A stretch of 64,000 nt of DNA from Methanosalsum zhilinae DSM 4017 (GTDB lineage Archaea > Halobacteriota > Methanosarcinia > Methanosarcinales > Methanosarcinaceae): assembly GCF_000217995.1 (NCBI RefSeq), contig NC_015676.1, positions 474,103-538,102 on the forward strand, in the 5' to 3' direction. The position numbers and the translations under genes are program-made. Below, one piece after another: positions 24,904 through 34,366 of this stretch. The notes below the pieces were generated by a model that ran no database searches, was not told where the DNA came from, and worked only from the letters and a program-made list of their open reading frames with translations. Position 1 is the stretch's first letter. Each line of letters starts with the position of its first letter.

Positions 24904-26812
24904 AAACTTCCAGATCCTTTTGAATTCTCTCCATTATTTTCTCGGATTCACGGGTGTATTCTACTATAATCTTTGAAAATTCGGTGTAATCCTTTATTGA
25001 TCTCATGCTGATCCACTGGAGTACATGTTGTCGGTTCATGATTTCTTTGTTCATCTCCTGTTCAGTCAGGGACATGTTTTGCATGATGTTGTCGAATATA
25101 TAGGATTTACCTGTGTATTGAAATGTATCTTTTTTTGAATTCCATATAAACACATCATTGGTGAGCAACTCTCCGGTACGTGGATCAAGTCCTACGATTT
25201 CTGTGATGGATGTGCATCTTCTAACTCTTTTATCACTTACATTGACTTTTTCCAGGATGGCCACTACTTTTAGTGCCTGGATCATAATCCTTGGTATATT
25301 GATAGGTGGATTTTCCAGCCTGTGGATCACAGATGTCACTGAATCTGCATGTATTGTTGAAAGTGTTGTGTGGCCTGTTGACATCGCCTGGAATAATACA
25401 TAAGCTTCAGAACCTCTTACTTCTCCTACAATAATATATTCCGGTCTCTGGCGAAGTGCTGCTTTCAGGAGTTCATACATTTCTATGGATCCCCTGTCCT
25501 CTCCTGCAAATGACTGCCTGGTTACAGTGGGGATCCAGTTGGGGTGGTGCAGGTTCAACTCTCTAGTATCTTCAATGGATACTATTTTCATTTCCGGGTT
25601 AATAAACATGGAGACTGCGTTCATTGAGGTTGTTTTACCTGAAGCAGTACCTCCTGCAAAAATTATACTGTTGTTCGAGTTGATCGCAAACCAGAAATAT
25701 GTCATCATCTCTGTTGAAAACGTATTGTTGTCAACAAGTTCAGATGGAATCATTGGATTTTCTTTAAATCTTCTTATTGTAAAATTACTTCCAAGGCTAG
25801 TCACTTCTCTTCCAAGTGTTAATTGTACACGGGATCCATCAGGTAGTGTTGCATCCAGTAAAGGGTTTGCAATAGATATGTGCTTATCACATAATTGTGC
25901 TACCTTTATAACAAAAGAATCAAGCTCATCATCATTTTCAAAAGATACATTTGATACAATTGATCCATAATTAACATGATATACATAGATCTGAGCTCCA
26001 GGACCATCACATGATATATCTTCAAGATTTGGATCCTTCATCATTGGGTCGATCCTATCATACTCCACAAAATCACGTATCATATAATATATGATACGTT
26101 CCCTGTTTTTTGGAAGAAGAGCTATTTTATAGTTATTTAGCAAATGGTCTATATGCTCACGCAGCTGAAAACCTGATTTTTTTTCGTTGTAGTTATCTAA
26201 TTTTAAGTTAAGGTTTTCTGCAAGTCTTTTTTGAAGAAAATAAAAAAGTTCTTTCTCCTTTTCTGTGAGTATAGGTTCTATTACATGATATTGGTATTCA
26301 TGCTTTTTTGGTTCGTATACTATTCTGACATAAGAATATGGGGGATTTACCGGATAGATGCTTATCTCTTTATATGTGGTACTACCCGGGATTGTAAAAT
26401 CTACCAGAGGTCCATGCTTTATGTAGCTGTATTTTTCATCCACGAAATCCTTTTTCTGAAATATTTCCAGGATTTTTTTGTAATATGACTTATTTTCCTC
26501 ATAATCCGGATCATTATAAGGCTTCTGGAAAATATCCTGGCGTTTTTGATCAAGCCTGTTTTTTAGCTGGAGTGGGTAATCTGTATTTTTAAGATATTCC
26601 AATCCTTCATATTCTGAAATATCATCTAAAAATTTGTGTCCATAAATAAACGATGGTAATTTTGTTGATACAGTTCCAGATATATATTCAGGAGATGTTG
26701 CAGAAGTGTTATTTTTATTTCCAGAAACCGTATCCTCTACATAGTCATTATCATTTTGCTTATTCAGAGAGGTTTCTGCGTCTTCTACCTTTTCCTTATC
26801 CCTGCTTTTCAT
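24896..26812 (-). CDS. type IV pilus/archaellum-like assembly ATPase, module 2 (GspE/VirB11 family)
   Basis: A 638-residue secretion ATPase, paralogous to 14850-16958 throughout the catalytic part. Walker A GGTASGKTTS, Asp box VSIEDTREL, Walker B YIIVGEVRG and His box STGHTTLSTIHAD are intact. The acidic low-complexity N-terminal region is much shorter than in module 1. It lies 73 bases downstream of the minD-like gene on the same strand and overlaps the next platform gene, making a likely four-gene unit. Confidence 0.87.
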   Translation of the reverse strand: MKSRDKEKVEDAETSLNKQNDNDYVEDTVSGNKNNTSATSPEYISGTVSTKLPSFIYGHKFLDDISEYEGLEYLKNTDYPLQLKNRLDQKRQDIFQKPYNDPDYEENKSYYKKILEIFQKKDFVDEKYSYIKHGPLVDFTIPGSTTYKEISIYPVNPPYSYVRIVYEPKKHEYQYHVIEPILTEKEKELFYFLQKRLAENLNLKLDNYNEKKSGFQLREHIDHLLNNYKIALLPKNRERIIYYMIRDFVEYDRIDPMMKDPNLEDISCDGPGAQIYVYHVNYGSIVSNVSFENDDELDSFVIKVAQLCDKHISIANPLLDATLPDGSRVQLTLGREVTSLGSNFTIRRFKENPMIPSELVDNNTFSTEMMTYFWFAINSNNSIIFAGGTASGKTTSMNAVSMFINPEMKIVSIEDTRELNLHHPNWIPTVTRQSFAGEDRGSIEMYELLKAALRQRPEYIIVGEVRGSEAYVLFQAMSTGHTTLSTIHADSVTSVIHRLENPPINIPRIMIQALKVVAILEKVNVSDKRVRRCTSITEIVGLDPRTGELLTNDVFIWNSKKDTFQYTGKSYIFDNIMQNMSLTEQEMNKEIMNRQHVLQWISMRSIKDYTEFSKIIVEYTRESEKIMERIQKDLEVYD

Positions 26813-26885
26813 TTTTTATGCCTTTGTTTAAAAAGTTTAGTTTTTCGGCGATGCTATGTGTGATCCAGATTTTTAAAGTATCCCT

Positions 26886-27677
26886 TCAATTCCTTTTTAA
26901 TAACAAAGATCTAATTTTTTGTAATAATCCTTTCTTTACTTTTTTATTATGAGATTCATCTAACTTTGTATCATATCCTGCCATTCTGGCAGCTATACTT
27001 TTGAATGCAATGGATGAATCCGAACCAGGAGTATGCAGTACAACGGGCATCCTTTGTGCGAATGCCTTCTTGATCAGGGGGTCTTCAGGTATCTCATCAG
27101 TTACAGGAAGTTCAAGTATTTCCTCTACCTTTTCTTTGTTCATCTCATCTGAATCTGCAACCCGATTTAAGAAAACTCCTCTTATCTTATTTCCCTTCAT
27201 ATCAATAAATATCTTGATCTTCATAGAATCTACTATGGAAGAAATTTCAGGGTTAACTATCAAAAAAGAGTTGTTCACTGCTTCCAGAATGCAGGCTGTC
27301 TCTTTTCCAATCCCTGGAGCAGTGTCCAGAAGTATATAATCAAACTTGCTGGAGAGTTCTTCAATGAGTCTGCGGATTGTATCTGTATCAAATTCACTTA
27401 TATTCTCCAGGAAAATACTTCCAGGTATTATCTTCAGACCACCTGGTCCTTCATAAATAATATCTTCAACATCTGCAACTCCGGATATATAATCATGGAA
27501 GGTACCATCTGTTATATCCAGTCCCAGCAGAAGTCCAACATTTGCCATTCCCATATCCGCATCTATTACAAGTGTACGTTTTCCAAGACCTGCCAGACTT
27601 ACACCCAGATTGATTGCAGTAGTGGTCTTTCCAGTTCCACCTTTCCCGGATGTAATTGCATAGACTTCTGCTGGCAT
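26886..27677 (-). CDS. MinD/ParA-family ATPase
   Basis: A 263-residue deviant Walker ATPase: GKGGTGKTTT near residue 11, a Walker B-like segment DYILLDTAPG and VIDADMGMANVG near residue 40. The C-terminus ends in a basic helix (KKVKKGLLQKIRSLLLKRN), which resembles the amphipathic membrane-targeting sequence of MinD. The start is ATG 27677. Its place in front of pilus module 2 suggests it positions that machine, as MinD-like proteins do for archaella in other archaea; this is inference. Confidence 0.85.
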   Translation of the reverse strand: MPAEVYAITSGKGGTGKTTTAINLGVSLAGLGKRTLVIDADMGMANVGLLLGLDITDGTFHDYISGVADVEDIIYEGPGGLKIIPGSIFLENISEFDTDTIRRLIEELSSKFDYILLDTAPGIGKETACILEAVNNSFLIVNPEISSIVDSMKIKIFIDMKGNKIRGVFLNRVADSDEMNKEKVEEILELPVTDEIPEDPLIKKAFAQRMPVVLHTPGSDSSIAFKSIAARMAGYDTKLDESHNKKVKKGLLQKIRSLLLKRN

Positions 27678-27736
27678 AATAACTCCATTGAAAATAATGT
27701 TGTAAAAATCCAGATAATCGTATATATAGTTTTATA

Positions 27737-27751
27737 AACAAAACGTTTGTT
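27737..27751. promoter_or_regulatory. inverted repeat beside the TATA box of the minD-like gene
   Basis: Arms AACAAA and TTTGTT are separated by three bases and abut a leftward TATA-like element (TTTATAAA on the reverse strand, about 27729-27738). The position overlaps where transcription factor B would bind, so it may be an operator. Confidence 0.25.
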
Positions 27752-27949
27752 CCTAATCTTTGTAATTATATGTGTAGGTTGCATGTTATTTGAAACAATG
27801 TTTTACAAAAATGAAGTGCACTGGTTTGATGCATTAAGCAAAAACCGCTATCATTAAATAAGCAGAGGAGTAATAGAAATAGACATCAATATTATATTAG
27901 TATAGATTACTATATTATCTGTAGAAAAAAGATTTCTGGGGAATTGTTC

Positions 27950-28525
27950 ATGCAACATGAGGATATAATTGAAAATGTAAGGGAAGAACTGGAAAAAATA
28001 AAAGGTGTTGGTGAAACATACGTTCTTGATGAAGAAGACAGGAAGATGATTGAAAAACTGGAAGAACAGGCATCACAGATGACTTTAATGGGACTTGGGA
28101 TCGGGGATAACAGAGGAGTTAAAGAAGTTATAAAATCGGATGTCATAGTTGCTTTCACCACCACTATGGAATATGAATGGCCCTGTGGTCCCAATGTTAT
28201 TCTGATGCATCGAAATGAGGTGGTGGGAGAAGAAGTGAATGATCCGGAAGAATTGAAAAAATGGGATTGTAAGGACAATGCTCTGGTGATAGGTAATATT
28301 GTGATATACGGAAAAGATGTCCTGAACTCGGCCATGAAAGATTCAGAAAGAATTGTTGTTGTTATGCCTCCAAAAGAGTGTCCTGAAATAAGCAGAATCC
28401 CGGATGTAAAGGATGTTGCACTTGGATCTCCTTCCCCTCCTTCTGATGAATACATCAAGGAAAAAATGAAAGTAACTAAAGAACAGGGAATGGGCACGTT
28501 TATGCTGGGATTTAATTTCAAATAA
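27950..28525 (+). CDS. uncharacterised protein upstream of ramA
   Basis: A 191-residue soluble protein I do not recognise. It has an acidic helical N-terminus (residues 1-40), then a mixed domain with single conserved-looking cysteines in EWPCGPN, KKWDCKDN and PPKECPE, and a Gly/Pro-rich end. The start is ATG 27950, seven bases after GGGGAA; TTG 27944 is also in frame. It lies 82 bases before ramA on the same strand, so a link to corrinoid activation or methylamine metabolism is possible but unproven. Confidence 0.65.
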   Translation: MQHEDIIENVREELEKIKGVGETYVLDEEDRKMIEKLEEQASQMTLMGLGIGDNRGVKEVIKSDVIVAFTTTMEYEWPCGPNVILMHRNEVVGEEVNDPEELKKWDCKDNALVIGNIVIYGKDVLNSAMKDSERIVVVMPPKECPEISRIPDVKDVALGSPSPPSDEYIKEKMKVTKEQGMGTFMLGFNFK

Positions 28526-28607
28526 ATATTTTCCTGCCAAAATCAAATGTGCCTTTTATAGATACAGGTTTTAGATAAAACCTCCATTAAAAACAGGAGT
28601 AGCAAAT

Positions 28608-30230
28608 ATGTATGGCATTGCACTGGATCTGGGAACAAGCGGTTTTCGTGCTCAGTTGATAGACCTTGAGAATAAAGAAACTGTAAAAACAGTAATTACC
28701 ATGAACCATCCATTACCTGGAGGAAATGTGATGGATCATCTGGATTTTGCGATCCAGTCAGGTCCGGATATTGCTCACGGAATAATAATTGAAACTATAG
28801 AAAAAATTTTTCTAAAATTTGACCGGGATCTATCAAAGATTGAAAGGCTGGCAGTATGTGGAAATCCTATCCAGTTATCATTATTCCAGAATATGGAAAT
28901 AAGGGATCTTGCCTATGCAGGTAAAAGCAAACAGAAAAAACTTGGAGTTGAGAATGTAAAAAGGGAGGCACGGATTTTTCCAGCCGATGAACTGTTTAAC
29001 AGGGATGTAAAACTTCCAAATGCTGAAATAATAATTCCTCCAGCCATCAAGCACGAGATTGGTGCAGATGCCCTTGCCATGATGATCAAGACCGATTTCA
29101 TGAATCAGCAGGAAATTTCACTTGTAACTGATTATGGAACCAATGCGGAAATGGCCTTAAAGATTGGAGATCGCATCATAACAGGCAGTGCTGCTGCAGG
29201 GCCTGCAATTGAAGGCCAGGGGATAGACTGTGGGATGCTGGCAAGTCCGGGTGCGATATCCAATGTGAATGAGGAGGATGGTGTATGGAGACTCACTGTG
29301 CTCAACGAGCGCATGGAAGAGAAAAAAGGATACCTGATAGATCCTGTAACAGGTGAGATCAGAGATGAAGGAGAAGTAAAGCCTAAAGGAATCACCGGAA
29401 CCGGTGTCATTGCTGCGATCTCACTGGCAGTGAATACAGGAATTATAAAAAAATTACCTCACCTACCCAATGGAAAGCTGATACTTGGAGAAGATATTGT
29501 TCTAAGGGATAAGGATATTGAGGAAGCAGGTAAGGCAATAGGTGCAATAAGAGCTGCTCACCTGGCATTGCTTGTGGAATCCGGAGTCAAATATGAGGAT
29601 CTCAAGAACATGTATATGTCCGGTGCTTCAGGTACATATGTGGATGCAGATAAAGCCCGCAAAATAGGGCTTGTTCCAAATTTTTCGAAAAAGATAGTTC
29701 AGTTTGGAAATACTTCAATAGCACTTGCAAAGGATCTTGTTATGGATTCTTCAAAACTTGATGAGATCAGTGAAATAGCCAGCAGGATAACTGCAGATCA
29801 TTTGATGATGGCAAAAAGCAGTACATTTACGGACATATACCTATCTGAACTCTCATACTGGACACATGGAATGCCCCTTGAAATGTATAATGAGATGCTG
29901 GAAATGTACAATATTCCAAAACCACCTGAGATTTTTCAAAATCCAGTGATCGAAAGAAGGATGGTCAAAGATATTTCAGATGTTGGTAAAGAAGGTATAG
30001 ATATAGTTAGGGAAATCGGTACTGTGATTACTGAGGTTACAGATGGTTGTATCTTTTGCCATAAATGCGAAACCGAATGCCCTGAGGATGCCATAACCAT
30101 CGTTGAACGAAATGGTGAACTCATAGCTGAATATTCTACAGAAAAATGCCTTGGTACAAGCTGCAGGCGGTGTGTGGCTATATGTCCAGAAAGTGCTATA
30201 CATTACAAGGATATCCAGATAAAAAGATGA
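28608..30230 (+). CDS. ramA: methylamine methyltransferase corrinoid protein reductive activase
   Basis: ATP-dependent iron-sulfur protein that reduces the inactive Co(II) corrinoid of methylamine methyltransferase systems to Co(I). At 540 residues it has the RamA length. An ASKHA-type ATPase region begins IALDLGTSGFRAQLID and has later VTDYGTNAEMAL. The C-terminus carries two [4Fe-4S] motifs, CIFCHKCETECP and CLGTSCRRCVAICP. The start is ATG 28608 with GGAG eight bases upstream. It serves MttC at 39261-39911 in this window and probably other corrinoid proteins elsewhere. Confidence 0.95.
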   Translation: MYGIALDLGTSGFRAQLIDLENKETVKTVITMNHPLPGGNVMDHLDFAIQSGPDIAHGIIIETIEKIFLKFDRDLSKIERLAVCGNPIQLSLFQNMEIRDLAYAGKSKQKKLGVENVKREARIFPADELFNRDVKLPNAEIIIPPAIKHEIGADALAMMIKTDFMNQQEISLVTDYGTNAEMALKIGDRIITGSAAAGPAIEGQGIDCGMLASPGAISNVNEEDGVWRLTVLNERMEEKKGYLIDPVTGEIRDEGEVKPKGITGTGVIAAISLAVNTGIIKKLPHLPNGKLILGEDIVLRDKDIEEAGKAIGAIRAAHLALLVESGVKYEDLKNMYMSGASGTYVDADKARKIGLVPNFSKKIVQFGNTSIALAKDLVMDSSKLDEISEIASRITADHLMMAKSSTFTDIYLSELSYWTHGMPLEMYNEMLEMYNIPKPPEIFQNPVIERRMVKDISDVGKEGIDIVREIGTVITEVTDGCIFCHKCETECPEDAITIVERNGELIAEYSTEKCLGTSCRRCVAICPESAIHYKDIQIKR

Positions 30231-30260
30231 GTCAAAGTTGATCTCATATGTATAAATTTT

Positions 30261-32213
30261 TTAAGTGTTTGATTCCAGATATGTAATATCTCCAAAATCT
30301 GCTGTTGCTACAAAGGTGATATTAGTTTCTACCGGCACACTTCCTTTTGGAGGATATGTTTCATTTTTATTTATTCTTATTATGACATTTGAAGGGCTGA
30401 TGCCAGAAGATACCATATAGTCTATGACTATTCGGGTCCCGCACTCATTGGCATACTTAATTGCATCTTCATATGTATCGAATTCATTTCTCTCATCAGG
30501 AGAAAATACTATCCAAGCAGATGGTCTGAGAGAATATTTTGATTCACTATAACTGGATTTTATTAGGACAGTTATAATTTTCATTCCCTTTGCAACAACA
30601 GCTCCAACAGCATTGCCAACATCGGAATGGTCTGGGACTATCACTTCAGCGTTAATCATTCTGGAAAGATCCTCCACGTAAGCACCAACAGGCCCTCCAA
30701 TAAGGATGACAGGGATATCGAAATTGAGGTGTGCATGGAAATTACTGTAAAGTATTTTTTCTATTTCAGAAGATTCTACACCTTCCAGAACAAAAGAAGC
30801 TATGTTGTTAATCATATTGGTTGTAAAATTGTGCTTTATGGTGGAGCAAAGTTCCCTACCTTCTGTATCTGCAAACTTTGCAAGCAGATCGGCTCCAAGC
30901 AGGGAAGCCTTATGATCCCATTCATTATATTCTCCCAGTGCATGAAGTGCATCAGTTGGGGTGAATCCAATTGCCTGTATGAGCCTTTTTTTGATCAGCT
31001 TCTCAAGTATCATTGGTGAAGGAAATATATTTTCATCCCAGTAAATGTCACTTATTGAAACAGGTTCATCAGGAATCATATCAAATAGTTTTTTTTCAGA
31101 TTCTGAAAGTGTGGATGGTTTTTTCCCGGTTTTCATAAAAAATTTAGTAGGCTGTATATTTTCTCCAAGCTGTGATCTCAGTATGTGCTGGCTTGCCTCC
31201 AATCCTTTTATAATTGATGGATACATCTGAGAAGCCCTGCACAGTGGAATCACTCGACTTGGTCCAATATGGATCATGTGATTTCTGATCCATACATGGC
31301 TGTCTCCACCCATCGCAGAGGTTTCCATTTTGATAGCTCTTACTTTCGTTTTCCATCCTCCGACCTTTGCACCTTCATCTGTAAGTTCTGGAATTGAACT
31401 GTGGATCATTGAAACATCGCTACTTGTGCCACCAACATCAATTACTGCACAGGTATCTTTTTTTGCAAGGAAGGACGCACCGATAAGACTTGCAGCAGGG
31501 CCTGAAAAAATAGATTCGATCGGCTTTTTAAGCGCTTCCTCGATATTGACAACAGATCCATCACATTTTAGCATAAGAATTCTTGCTTCAATTCCTTTAT
31601 CTTCAATTACATTGATAACTGTATTAATGAACTGATATGCAATCGGAATCAGCTGGGCATTGAGATAGGCTGTGGTTGCTCTTTCATAGGCACCCAGACC
31701 CTGTGACAGTTCATGTCCGCATACCACAGGCATCTCTGTTATTTCCTGAATTGCTTTTTTAACTGCGATTTCATGTTCTGGATTGCGTACACTAAAATAT
31801 GATGATACTGCAAATGCAGATACTCTATCCTTTACTTTGTGGATGAAATTCATCGCAGATTTAATATCAAGATCATATGTCTTTCTTCCCAGACTGTCAT
31901 GGCCACCAGTGATGTGAGTATAATATTGAAATGAAGGTGAATCCTGTATTTCATAGTCTCCTATCATTATTAGTCCGACCGGATATCCTGTATTTTCAAG
32001 GATGGTGTTAGTTGCAAGGGTTGTAGATACTGATACAAGGCTTACATTTTTCAGGTATTCTAAACTGAGCCCATCAAGTGCATTTTTGATGCCATTGGTC
32101 AAAAGAGGGTATGTTGTAAGTGATTTGTTGGTCTGGATGATATTCTTTTTTTGATCTATGATCACCACATCTGTATACGTTCCACCTGCATCTATTCCAA
32201 GACTGTATTCCAT
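30261..32213 (-). CDS. hydantoinase/oxoprolinase (HyuA)-like ASKHA protein, copy 1
   Basis: A 650-residue protein of the HyuA/HyuB-A superfamily. The phosphate-binding loop LGIDAGGTYTDVV opens the protein and a second ATPase motif VIDVGGTSSDVSMI lies near residue 265; the C-terminal domain has VPDHSDVGNAVGAVVAKG. There is no neighbouring B subunit as in true hydantoinases. It ends convergently with ramA (30 bases apart) and has a closely related copy at 35232-37160. The ASKHA fold is shared with RamA-type activators, so an ATP-driven role in methylamine or corrinoid metabolism is a reasonable guess. The substrate is unknown. Confidence 0.8.
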   Translation of the reverse strand: MEYSLGIDAGGTYTDVVIIDQKKNIIQTNKSLTTYPLLTNGIKNALDGLSLEYLKNVSLVSVSTTLATNTILENTGYPVGLIMIGDYEIQDSPSFQYYTHITGGHDSLGRKTYDLDIKSAMNFIHKVKDRVSAFAVSSYFSVRNPEHEIAVKKAIQEITEMPVVCGHELSQGLGAYERATTAYLNAQLIPIAYQFINTVINVIEDKGIEARILMLKCDGSVVNIEEALKKPIESIFSGPAASLIGASFLAKKDTCAVIDVGGTSSDVSMIHSSIPELTDEGAKVGGWKTKVRAIKMETSAMGGDSHVWIRNHMIHIGPSRVIPLCRASQMYPSIIKGLEASQHILRSQLGENIQPTKFFMKTGKKPSTLSESEKKLFDMIPDEPVSISDIYWDENIFPSPMILEKLIKKRLIQAIGFTPTDALHALGEYNEWDHKASLLGADLLAKFADTEGRELCSTIKHNFTTNMINNIASFVLEGVESSEIEKILYSNFHAHLNFDIPVILIGGPVGAYVEDLSRMINAEVIVPDHSDVGNAVGAVVAKGMKIITVLIKSSYSESKYSLRPSAWIVFSPDERNEFDTYEDAIKYANECGTRIVIDYMVSSGISPSNVIIRINKNETYPPKGSVPVETNITFVATADFGDITYLESNT

Positions 32214-32444
32214 ACTTTAGTCAGCTCCATAAACTCAGGGAAATGTGAAATTGCCCATTGATTGCTTAAATAGAAAATTCCGTATTTTTTATTGTTTAGA
32301 CATAATCAAATACCTTTTAATTTTGACAGATCTTTGATTTTTGTTTTCTGGATACCGAAGTTAAGCAGATATATAAAATGTGCTGTCATTTTATAGCTTA
32401 ATAATATATATTTTAGTGGCTAATCTGCTAACGGGGGTATTTGA

Positions 32445-33461
32445 ATGGATGGAGATAATCTTGATAAACATCATCATATAGTTCGTGATGTAGTGGATTG
32501 TTCATATTTATCGATCAGCTGGGATACGTCAGTTGCTGATACTATATACCAGTTCAGCCAGTTTAAACCTGATATAGGAAAAACAACAGTTTACTATGTT
32601 TATGCGGTAAACAATGATGGCCAGCTTGTAGGAGTGATGTCACTTCGTGATTTACTCAATGCCAGAGGCGATGTTCCTGTATCAAGGATAATGAATAGAT
32701 CGGTGATATTCCTAATAGACAATGAAGATATTGAAGTAGCAATGAACAAAATGTCAGATCTGCCTTATCGTGCACTTCCAGTTGTCAATGATGAAAACAA
32801 GCTCATGGGTGTCGTGCGCTCAGAGGCGATGCTTGATGTGGTTGAGGAAGAAGCATCTGAAGATATATTAAAAAGTGCAGGTATGTTATTTTCTGATGCA
32901 GAAATTTCAAGAAGTCATGCAGTACTGGAGTCATCAGCTTTTGGGATACTAAAAATACGCTTGCCCTGGCTCATGTTTGGACTTGTTGGTGGACTAATGG
33001 CAGGAGTGGTTATTGAAGGATACGAGGAAATTCTCAGTTCTATGATCGCACTTGCTTTTTTTGTTCCGGTGATAATGCATATGGGCGGTAATGTCGGGTC
33101 TCAGGCTTCTACGATTTTCATAAGGGGGCTGGCTGTTGGCCATATTAATAATGAAAATTTTATGAAATTTTTACTTTCAGAAATACTTGTTGGGCTCTTT
33201 ATTGGTGCATTGACTGGCTTGCTTGCTGCAGGAGCAGCTTATATGTGGCAGGGATCCATTGAGTTATCTTACGTTATATTTTTTACCATAGTTAGTGTCT
33301 GCTTTCTTGCATCAATTCTTGGATATATAATTCCCTGGATAATAGGTGTACTTGGATTTGATCCAGCAGCAGTGTCAACACCCATGATAACTACAATAAA
33401 AGATGTAACTTCACTGCTAATTTATTTTGCAATTGCCATGTTTTTTTTGCAGGGTTTTTGA
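32445..33461 (+). CDS. MgtE-family divalent cation transporter with CBS domains
   Basis: A 338-residue membrane protein with two CBS domains (about residues 20-75 and 78-140) followed by five hydrophobic segments carrying the MgtE signature VIMHMGGNVGSQASTIFIRG. The N-terminal superhelical domain of bacterial MgtE is absent, as is common in archaea. The CBS pair probably senses Mg2+ or nucleotides and gates the pore. ATG 32445 follows GGGGGT. It is the only rightward gene between the two HyuA-like copies and may be unrelated to them. Confidence 0.88.
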   Translation: MDGDNLDKHHHIVRDVVDCSYLSISWDTSVADTIYQFSQFKPDIGKTTVYYVYAVNNDGQLVGVMSLRDLLNARGDVPVSRIMNRSVIFLIDNEDIEVAMNKMSDLPYRALPVVNDENKLMGVVRSEAMLDVVEEEASEDILKSAGMLFSDAEISRSHAVLESSAFGILKIRLPWLMFGLVGGLMAGVVIEGYEEILSSMIALAFFVPVIMHMGGNVGSQASTIFIRGLAVGHINNENFMKFLLSEILVGLFIGALTGLLAAGAAYMWQGSIELSYVIFFTIVSVCFLASILGYIIPWIIGVLGFDPAAVSTPMITTIKDVTSLLIYFAIAMFFLQGF

Positions 33462-33486
33462 ATGTGCATGAATGGAAACACTTATA

Positions 33487-34266
33487 TTAAGATTTTTTCT
33501 GCAGTTTCCATTTGATTTTGAGGTAACAGTCCATAATAAGTTTTAAAGTACCTTCAAGTTCGATAACATCAAAATCAAATTTCTTTGCAAAATTATCTAC
33601 CCTTTTACCGTAATCCTCTTCATATGAAAGACCGGTATTAATTTTTGCTACTTTATTATATCCAAGATAATCAAATGCCTTTTTAGTTGTCTTTGTATCA
33701 TCTGGATCAGGTGTAAGTTTTGATGCTCTTGCAAGGTCTTTCCAGTAAACGGTCTGAGCAGGTGTCAAAAAATATGTACCCTGCTTGCTATATTTTTTCA
33801 AGACTTCAATATATTTCTCTTTTCCACCAAGTGAAGCACAGATACAATCATCCACTATATCTTCATTTTCATCTTTTAGTATACTTACATTCTCAAAATC
33901 CTGCTCAATATTGTGTAATGCTCCTCCGCAAAGTCCATACAGAACCAGGATGCCGTCAGAGTACTTTTCTAATTTTTCAATTTCACTGTATACTGTTGAT
34001 CTCAGATTGGACTGAGACGCATGCAGACCTACACCAAGAAGGTCAATTATTAGTGTAAAATGCTCGTGATTTGTTCCTGAGTGGGAACCAAGTTCTGTGG
34101 AACTTACAACATCTGGTGTATATCCCTGTTTTTTAATTTTATCAATCAAGTTATCACTTTTACCGTTCTGGAGCACAACCACCTGATCAATATCAGGATC
34201 ATTGTCTATCAGATAAACTATTTCGTCTTCAAACACCTGACATCCTATTATGCTCATAGTAGGCAT
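33487..34266 (-). CDS. DUF1638 protein, copy 1
   Basis: A 259-residue soluble protein of family DUF1638 (family call from memory). Conserved-looking cysteines lie in IIGCQVFEDE at the N-terminus, VLYGLCGGALHNIEQDFE in the middle and DDCICASLGGKEKY after it, suggesting a bound metal or cofactor. It is 34% or more identical by eye to the adjacent copy at 34367-35164, from which it probably arose by duplication. Start ATG 34266 follows AGGTGG. Such proteins tend to lie near corrinoid methyltransferase genes; the function is not known. Confidence 0.75.
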   Translation of the reverse strand: MPTMSIIGCQVFEDEIVYLIDNDPDIDQVVVLQNGKSDNLIDKIKKQGYTPDVVSSTELGSHSGTNHEHFTLIIDLLGVGLHASQSNLRSTVYSEIEKLEKYSDGILVLYGLCGGALHNIEQDFENVSILKDENEDIVDDCICASLGGKEKYIEVLKKYSKQGTYFLTPAQTVYWKDLARASKLTPDPDDTKTTKKAFDYLGYNKVAKINTGLSYEEDYGKRVDNFAKKFDFDVIELEGTLKLIMDCYLKIKWKLQKKS

Positions 34267-34366
34267 TTTGTGTCCACCTTGAAATAGTTGAAATTTTTAT
34301 AATAATTGTAATATATTTACAAATATATTTATATTTTCTGGGTAAGGTGGTTGCTGCTATAATCTT

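Noticed and set aside
27910-28521. 203-codon reverse-strand frame opposite the gene before ramA
   Set aside because: Serine-rich low-complexity translation typical of an antisense shadow; the forward frame has a ribosome-binding site and operon context.
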